From IMG/VR virus record IMGVR_UViG_3300034101_003906, positions 1-22,540 of that record: a stretch of DNA of 22,540 bases, one strand, 5' to 3'. This stretch comes from a virus. The notes below the pieces were generated by a model. That model was given only the letters and a program-made list of their open reading frames with translations. It did not search any database and was not told the origin of the DNA. Shown here in pieces: positions 18,247 through 22,540 of this stretch. Both the position numbers and the translations under genes were made by a program. Numbering within the stretch: position 1 is the stretch's first letter; the number at the start of each line of letters is the position of its first letter.

Positions 18247-18891
18247 TTAAAGAGCCGCAGCAAGATACGTCCGAAATCGCGCCAGTTCGCTCGGCCTCAA
18301 ATCATCCTTCCGCCCCGGCGAAACAGTGCGGTGGTCTGTTACATCTTTGAGGCCAAGTTTATAACGGCGCATAACGGGCACCAGATACTCGGCCATGCTC
18401 GCCATCGCCGCATCGGCCAGCGGCTCTTTGTTCGTGTCGCCCGCGAAGCTCGCCCCGACCGACCAGCTATTCAGATCACGCTTTCCCCGCCAAGAGGAAA
18501 CGCCAGCGTGCCACGTTCGCTGTTCTGGAACGGCGAACACGGCGCGCTTGCCGTCAGGCGCAACGAGCACATGGTAGCTGACGCGGCTCTGTGGGTTCTT
18601 TATCCACGCCACCCCGCCCGCGTAGCTGCCGCCGCTGTGATGAAGGACGATAGCCTTCGGGATGATGGGCTTGGCCGAGACGTTCGGCGTCTTGGCTTTA
18701 GTTTCGGGGTAGCTTTTTGGTGTGGCGCTTTTTGATTTCGGCTTCGACGCCTCCGCCTTTGCGGTGGTGTTCGGCGCGGGCGTGGAGTTCTTCGTGGACG
18801 AGGCCGAGGAGCTTGGCGAGGTCGGCAGACGGCCAACCTTGGACGCCTTTAAAAAAGGAAGAGACAGCAGGCATTTTCGTAACCAGTTCAC
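18247..18891 (-). CDS. Endolysin: N-acetylmuramoyl-L-alanine amidase (amidase_2 type)
   Basis: A 214-residue cell-wall hydrolase. The catalytic domain (about 77-212) has IVLHHSGGS (81-89), SYHVLVAPDG (105-114), TWHAGVSSW (126-134), WSVGASFAGD (143-152) and DVTDHRTVSPGRKDDL (183-198). Zinc ligands are probably one of H84/H85, H187 and D197, with K195 nearby. The N-terminal 75 residues are a short hydrophobic start (CLLSLPFL) and a Ser/Thr/Pro/Lys/Ala linker, which may reach through the envelope or act as a signal. It starts at GTG 18891, overlapping the lipoprotein stop. It is last in the lysis cassette. Confidence 0.9.
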   Translation of the reverse strand: MNWLRKCLLSLPFLKASKVGRLPTSPSSSASSTKNSTPAPNTTAKAEASKPKSKSATPKSYPETKAKTPNVSAKPIIPKAIVLHHSGGSYAGGVAWIKNPQSRVSYHVLVAPDGKRAVFAVPEQRTWHAGVSSWRGKRDLNSWSVGASFAGDTNKEPLADAAMASMAEYLVPVMRRYKLGLKDVTDHRTVSPGRKDDLRPSELARFRTYLAAAL

Positions 18892-19028
18892 TTCTTGTGG
18901 CCGCTCTCAAGCGGCTTTTCCAAATTGACGAAAAACTGTTTCGTCTCGAAATTGTAGCCCCCGCCGAGCTTCATCCCCGCGCAGCCCGTGAGGGCCAGCG
19001 CGGCCAGCGCCAATAGTGCGAGGCGCAT
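18888..19028 (-). CDS. Small lipoprotein in lysis cassette (46 aa)
   Basis: Runs from ATG 19028 to TGA 18890-18888. The first 15 residues (MRLALLALAALALTG) are a signal peptide ending in a lipobox LTGC, so Cys16 should be lipidated and the mature part about 31 residues (CAGMKLGGGYNFETKQFFVN...). The position between holin-like protein and amidase suggests an outer-membrane spanin or related lysis factor. It lacks the proline richness of classic Rz1. Confidence 0.65.
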   Translation of the reverse strand: MRLALLALAALALTGCAGMKLGGGYNFETKQFFVNLEKPLESGHKK

Positions 19029-19031
19029 GGA

Positions 19032-19190
19032 TTACTTCTTTGCGTCGGCTGCGAAGATAAGACCGATCCCGGCCAGCGCGGCGGGGATCAGGGCGGGATC
19101 AAACGGTTGCCCGTTGATGAGCGCTTTCGCTATTCCGAGAGCGGCACAAACTGCCGTGATAATGCCCGTGGCGGTGGTCTTCCAGTTCAT
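19032..19190 (-). CDS. Holin-like membrane protein (52 aa)
   Basis: Start at ATG 19190 (MNWKTTATGIITAVCAALGI); the longer in-frame start at 19241 runs into the terminator region. It has two hydrophobic segments, TATGIITAVCAALGIAKAL and ALIPAALAGIGLIFAAD, around NGQPFDP, ending in a basic DAKK. This is the layout of a small class II holin. It is 3 bases upstream of the lipoprotein gene, giving a holin-lipoprotein-amidase order. The family name is not certain. Confidence 0.65.
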   Translation of the reverse strand: MNWKTTATGIITAVCAALGIAKALINGQPFDPALIPAALAGIGLIFAADAKK

Positions 19191-19251
19191 ACCCCGCGCA
19201 GGGGTGTCAAAGCCTACCCATTCGCTATTCGCGCATAGCAAAAATGCGAGA

Positions 19252-19271
19252 GCCGCCCGGTGAGGGGCGGC
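19252..19271. terminator. Intrinsic terminator between tail and lysis genes
   Basis: GCCGCCC (19252-19258) pairs with GGGCGGC (19265-19271) around a 6-base loop; outer A and T runs (AAAA ... TTTT) flank it, with CATTTTTGC after the stem on the minus strand. It would end the tail-fibre transcript or reduce read-through into the holin gene. Confidence 0.65.
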
Positions 19272-19301
19272 CCTGCGTTTTCCAAGGAGGAGGTATGGAA
19301 A

Positions 19302-19733
19302 TTAAGATTGCAGTGCTTGGACAGCCTCCGCACTCGCCTCCGCAAAGCTCGCCTGCGGCTGGCCGAAAGACTCCTGTGGTGCGGGTGTCGGGGATGCGGC
19401 CCATGAAAGCATCACGGTTTCCAGCCATGTCTTGCAGGCGGTCATCTTTTGACCGAGGGGCTTGCCTGCTTGCACCAAGGCCATTTCAAATCTTTGCAGG
19501 GCGGCGATTTGGTAGGCGCTGAAGTATTGGCTGACAGCCTCTTCAGCGGTCATCGTCGCCACAGGCGGCACGATCCAAGCACCATCCTGCCACACGGCAT
19601 CCGCTGACGGCGCTGCGGGTTGAACGGCCCAATCGTCGGCTTTCGGGTTGCCCGCCGTCACCCAAGCAGCCATCTGGTCGCCAAGGTCGCGGACATCGGA
19701 GGGATCGGAGATGCGGTAGTATAAGTTAGGCAT
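19302..19733 (-). CDS. Tail-fibre-associated hypothetical protein (143 aa)
   Basis: Begins MPNLYYRISDPSDVRDLGDQ. The middle has VWQDGAWIVPP and TAEEAVSQYFSAYQIAALQR, then KTWLETVMLSW, and it ends PTPAPQESFGQPQASFAEAS then AEAVQALQS. This arrangement is common in small proteins encoded directly after tail fibre genes, some of which assist fibre assembly, but I cannot assign it firmly. It overlaps the LamG protein gene by 8 bases. Confidence 0.65.
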   Translation of the reverse strand: MPNLYYRISDPSDVRDLGDQMAAWVTAGNPKADDWAVQPAAPSADAVWQDGAWIVPPVATMTAEEAVSQYFSAYQIAALQRFEMALVQAGKPLGQKMTACKTWLETVMLSWAASPTPAPQESFGQPQASFAEASAEAVQALQS

Positions 19734-20397
19734 AAACTCGCGGGTGGTTGGCGACGGTGGCGTTGCCGCTTGTATTGGTCAAAGCGTTTGCCGCTACAAC
19801 GTCTTGCAAATTTCTTAAAAGCGGAATGTGAGACAATAGCTTGTCGGGCCTAATGTTTGACGGCGTAAAACCTTTAGAGAGAGATGCGATTTCTTCTGCA
19901 GTCAGTGCATCTTCCCAAGTGGAAAATTCTGCCATCGCTCCAACGCTATAAACATTGTTTGCCCTGTTCCATCCTATGTTAAGCTGTTGGTTAACCGCAT
20001 TGCTGGATAGTGAGGACGGTATACTTCCAGAGAATGTAAGGGACTGCGAAACTCCGTTAACATAGCCATTCAGTCGCGTTGCATTAGTGGGCTGTGTTCC
20101 GTCAAATACCATTGCCCAGTGGTTCCATCCTGTTATGTTTTGCAATGTATTTCCGTTTCCATTTGCTGAAGATCCATTACAAATGACGAAATACATCCTA
20201 TTGTCAGTAAAGTGAGTGATATGCGATCTGTGGCTCGTTTCCGTCACGCCGCTGCCAGAATTGAATCCAACACCTTGCTGAGAGCCTGAAGAATCGCGCC
20301 TTATCCACAGAGCCAATGTGAATTTTGTAAGTCCAAGGTGGCTGGTATAGGTTCCAGTAATGTTTGCCTGTGGGCTGGCTGTAAATCCGTAAGCCAT
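19726..20397 (-). CDS. LamG/concanavalin A-like receptor-binding protein
   Basis: Start at ATG 20397 (MAYGFTASPQANITGTYTSH), 2 bases after the fibre stop; the in-frame start at 20424 overlaps that gene. The 223-residue product has the LamG jelly-roll pattern: KFTLALWIRRDSSGSQQGVG (24-43), GWNHWAMVFDGT, RLNGYVNGVSQSLTFSGS, LNIGWNRANNVYSVGAMAEF and STWEDALTAEEIASLSKGF. LamG-type domains bind sugars. With the fibre upstream, this is probably the receptor-binding tip. Base composition is clearly lower in GC than its neighbours (28 of 60 at 19861-19920 against 37 of 60 at 3181-3240), suggesting recent exchange. Confidence 0.8.
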   Translation of the reverse strand: MAYGFTASPQANITGTYTSHLGLTKFTLALWIRRDSSGSQQGVGFNSGSGVTETSHRSHITHFTDNRMYFVICNGSSANGNGNTLQNITGWNHWAMVFDGTQPTNATRLNGYVNGVSQSLTFSGSIPSSLSSNAVNQQLNIGWNRANNVYSVGAMAEFSTWEDALTAEEIASLSKGFTPSNIRPDKLLSHIPLLRNLQDVVAANALTNTSGNATVANHPRVYA

Positions 20398-20399
20398 AT

Positions 20400-22439
20400 T
20401 TACGCCGCGCTCCTTACTTCGCAAACGACCAACTCCGCATCGCCTGTCATGGTGTCGCTGGCATTGTTCGCATCCCGCGTGACCTTGAGGCGGTAGCCGT
20501 CACCCGCCGTCACGGAGTCGATGGTGGTCAGGGTGATTTCGGTCACGGTCAAGATGCCGCTGGTGCCGTTGGCCGCTGCGGTGCCGCTGGCAATGGTGTC
20601 GAAAGAGTCTGAATCCAAGCCGGTGGTCATGCGTTCCAAAGACACATCCCAGACCACGTTGCCAGAGGTCGCGGTGGTTGCCATCCAGTGCAGGCGGATC
20701 TTGAGGCCGCTGCCGAGTGAGGCACCTTCGGGGATGATGCCCATGAATACAGCGGACTCGTCGGTTGCATCGTCGAAGTCTAAACATGGTATGCTCGACC
20801 TCGTATCCAGTGTCGCAAACGCAGTGCTTGGAGGGGAATTTTCTAATCCTGCCACAAAAACGGCGTAGGTCTTTGATCCGCCGCTGGCTGTAGCCGAAAG
20901 CGTATCCCCCGACACACTCAACCCGCTGCCAATAATAAACCCAATCGCCTTGGATTCCGAATCGTCCCACCCGTAGAGCTTATCGGCAGCCAGATCGTCG
21001 GCCACAAGGTCGCTGCCGCTGACCGAAAGGATGTCCGCGAGGGTCGTGCCGACTGCGGAGATGCCGCCCGACCCCGTAGCCGAAAGCTCCCCCGCCGAAA
21101 GGCTCAAGCCCGATCCGATTTGGATCTCCTCGATGGAGCCTGTGCTGGCGGTTGTTCTTCCGAGGATGCGGGCGGTGGCTTGGGTTAGGCCAGAGGTGGT
21201 GATGGAGCCAGAGGCGGCGAAGGCTGTGGCATCCTCTGTGGCCGCAGTTCCCAAGCCCGCAACATTAGCCGCATCAATGCTAAAGTTGATCAGTGCTCCA
21301 TTTTCAAAATCAATAGATGCGCCAAAGCCAGCAAGCTCCCACACTCCAGTTGAAGCATTCAACGTCAAGTCTCCACCCCCAAAAGTTAGACCGCCATTTC
21401 CTGTATTCAGCCCTACAAAAGTTGGGGTGGCAGTTGTGTTTAAGTCTTGGTCAAAAATCTCATCCGCGCCATCAGGGAGGTGGCTTGCAGCATGAAGATT
21501 CGGGTCGCGGTCATCGCTCAACCGAACATCATCCCCAGCGCAAAAGCTCCCTGCCGTGTTAGAAAATGACCCCGCCTCGATGACGCCATTTGTGCCTGTT
21601 TTTAAGGGGAGGTTGGCGGTGGTGCCGATGGCTCCCGCGTTGGTTAGGTTGCCGTGGGTGTGGTTGCCCTCCGCAAACTGCCCTGCCCCCGTCCCAAAAG
21701 CAGAAGCCTCGACCGCGCCGCCGCTGCCAGTCTTTAGCGGGAGGCCGCTGCTTGTGCCGACCCGCAGCACATCGCCGACAAATTGAAATTGCTGCGAGGC
21801 CAATGTGCCGAAGTTGGCTACATTGGCGCGCTGCACATTTCCTCCGCTCCATGTGGTCTGGTGTGGAAATGACTCATCATCGTCGGCGCTGCTGCTGACG
21901 ATGTTTGCCGTGAGCGGCGAGTTTTCAAAAATGTGCCACCGCAGACTTTGGAAGAATATTCCGAAAGTGCGGTTGAGTTTGTAAACAGGCTTGCCGTTGA
22001 GCGTTAGATCGGTCGGCCAGTAGATGCCGTTGCGGCCTTCGGCAAAACTTTGGGCAAGCACAGGGCCATACGCTTCGTCATCGGTTAGAAAAACCTCGGT
22101 GCCATCGTGAGTGTGCGTGGCGGCGGCGGCTCCTACGTCTACCGCGCTCAAGGAAACCGCACCCGTCTCGCCATTCACCGAAGACACACCGCTGGCCGGG
22201 GCTGCGCCCCATTCGGGTATGCCGCTGGCGGCAACTTTAAGAATCTGACCCGCCGCGCCGATAGGGAGGCGGGCATTGGTATTGTTTGCTGCTCGATAAA
22301 GCGTGTCGCCCGTGGTCGTGAGCGGTAGGCCCGCTACATCGCCGGGGTCGCCTTTAGGGCCAACTGGCCCCTGCGGGCCTTGCGTGATTACTTCGACCGC
22401 CTCGCTGGCGATGGTCTTAATCTCGATGACCTCACTCAC
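20400..22439 (-). CDS. Phage tail fibre with collagen-like and HxH segments
   Basis: A 679-residue fibre starting at GTG 22439. After an N-terminal strand (MSEVIEIKTIASEAVEVITQ) comes a short collagen-like run GPQGPVGPKGDPG (21-33), then repetitive fibre sequence: SSVNGETGAVSLSAVDVGA (86-104), two HTH triplets (109-111 and 260-262) that can bind iron in trimeric fibres, LPLKTGSGG and LPLKTGTNG repeats (about 233 and 277), and GSGLSLSAGELSATGSGG / GSGLSVSGDTLSATASGG repeats. The C-terminal about 150 residues look like a separate beta-sandwich domain (LKIRLHWMATTATSGNVVWD). It should trimerise and project from the tail. It is followed by the LamG protein. Confidence 0.85.
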   Translation of the reverse strand: MSEVIEIKTIASEAVEVITQGPQGPVGPKGDPGDVAGLPLTTTGDTLYRAANNTNARLPIGAAGQILKVAASGIPEWGAAPASGVSSVNGETGAVSLSAVDVGAAAATHTHDGTEVFLTDDEAYGPVLAQSFAEGRNGIYWPTDLTLNGKPVYKLNRTFGIFFQSLRWHIFENSPLTANIVSSSADDDESFPHQTTWSGGNVQRANVANFGTLASQQFQFVGDVLRVGTSSGLPLKTGSGGAVEASAFGTGAGQFAEGNHTHGNLTNAGAIGTTANLPLKTGTNGVIEAGSFSNTAGSFCAGDDVRLSDDRDPNLHAASHLPDGADEIFDQDLNTTATPTFVGLNTGNGGLTFGGGDLTLNASTGVWELAGFGASIDFENGALINFSIDAANVAGLGTAATEDATAFAASGSITTSGLTQATARILGRTTASTGSIEEIQIGSGLSLSAGELSATGSGGISAVGTTLADILSVSGSDLVADDLAADKLYGWDDSESKAIGFIIGSGLSVSGDTLSATASGGSKTYAVFVAGLENSPPSTAFATLDTRSSIPCLDFDDATDESAVFMGIIPEGASLGSGLKIRLHWMATTATSGNVVWDVSLERMTTGLDSDSFDTIASGTAAANGTSGILTVTEITLTTIDSVTAGDGYRLKVTRDANNASDTMTGDAELVVCEVRSAA

Positions 22440-22540
22440 CGCACGACCTCCCGCGAGACTTTGGCAATACCCTCAACAAGACGGCGGATTTTAGATGAAG
22501 GATCAGTTACTTCGATCGCATAGACGTAACTCCCCGCCGT
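22436..22540 (-). CDS. Tail-associated protein, partial (C-terminal 34 aa)
   Basis: The frame is open from the right window edge to TGA 22438-22436 and reads TAGSYVYAIEVTDPSSKIRR then LVEGIAKVSREVVR. The end of a small beta-sandwich protein is likely (AGSYVYAIEVTD). Its stop overlaps the fibre start as GTGA. The position just before the fibre suggests a tail or baseplate component, but most of the protein is outside. Confidence 0.6.
   Translation of the reverse strand, partial: TAGSYVYAIEVTDPSSKIRRLVEGIAKVSREVVR

Noticed and set aside
19284-19522. Plus-strand AAGGAGGAGGT just before ATG 19295 with a 75-codon frame
   Set aside because: A striking Shine-Dalgarno, but the frame runs antisense through the 19302-19733 gene and its product is low-complexity; kept only as a curiosity.

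Overview
The window is bacteriophage DNA from end to end: I see no bacterial housekeeping gene. It is about 60 percent GC, tightly packed, and most genes join their neighbour by a 4-base ATGA or GTGA start/stop overlap. The phage is tailed (GpA-type terminase, collagen-like tail fibre) and temperate (tyrosine integrase with attP). The integrase C-terminus and the N-terminus of the replication protein resemble versions I associate with Verrucomicrobiota and related PVC bacteria. That host guess is inference of moderate strength.

Layout. (1) 22540 to 18247, minus strand: end of a structural gene, a large tail fibre, a LamG-type receptor-binding protein, a tail-associated protein, a terminator, then a lysis cassette (holin-like protein, small lipoprotein, amidase). 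(2) 16594 to 18099, plus strand: a four-gene unit (metallophosphoesterase, winged-helix protein, HExxH metallopeptidase, two-helix membrane protein). (3) 15252 to 16549: integrase, strong terminator and attP. The attP core is the 3' part of a tRNA-Leu(CAA), flanked almost symmetrically by paired 11-bp arm repeats. (4) 14671 to 15237: two divergent, related ribbon-helix-helix proteins around a 132-bp control region full of palindromes, the best candidate for the lysogeny switch. (5) 14649 to 6330, minus strand: a long early operon with small membrane and coiled-coil proteins, a Holliday-junction-resolvase-like nuclease, ERF annealing protein, SSB-like protein, RecE-type exonuclease, a replication initiator carrying an iteron array, further small genes and an HNH nuclease. 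(6) 6226 to 2433: small terminase subunit, ParB-like protein, Mom-like DNA modification protein, a 52-aa protein and large terminase. (7) 2331 to 1: a separately promoted block of small genes ending in an HTH protein and a DUF3102 protein that leaves the window.

How it works together. Integrase with attP would insert the phage into a host tRNA-Leu(CAA) gene. The RHH pair probably sets the direction of transcription. The replication protein is likely to bind its own in-gene iterons. ERF, the exonuclease, the SSB-like protein and the resolvase form a recombination system. Mom is predicted to mask the DNA before packaging, and the lysis cassette releases particles. Because phage genes lie on both sides of an apparently intact attP, the sequence represents an unintegrated (circular or virion-derived) genome or a tandem prophage junction, not a single integrated prophage.

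No gene-free stretch exceeds 300 bases. The longest, 16386-16593, is filled by the terminator and attP. I see no CRISPR array, insertion sequence or complete RNA gene.
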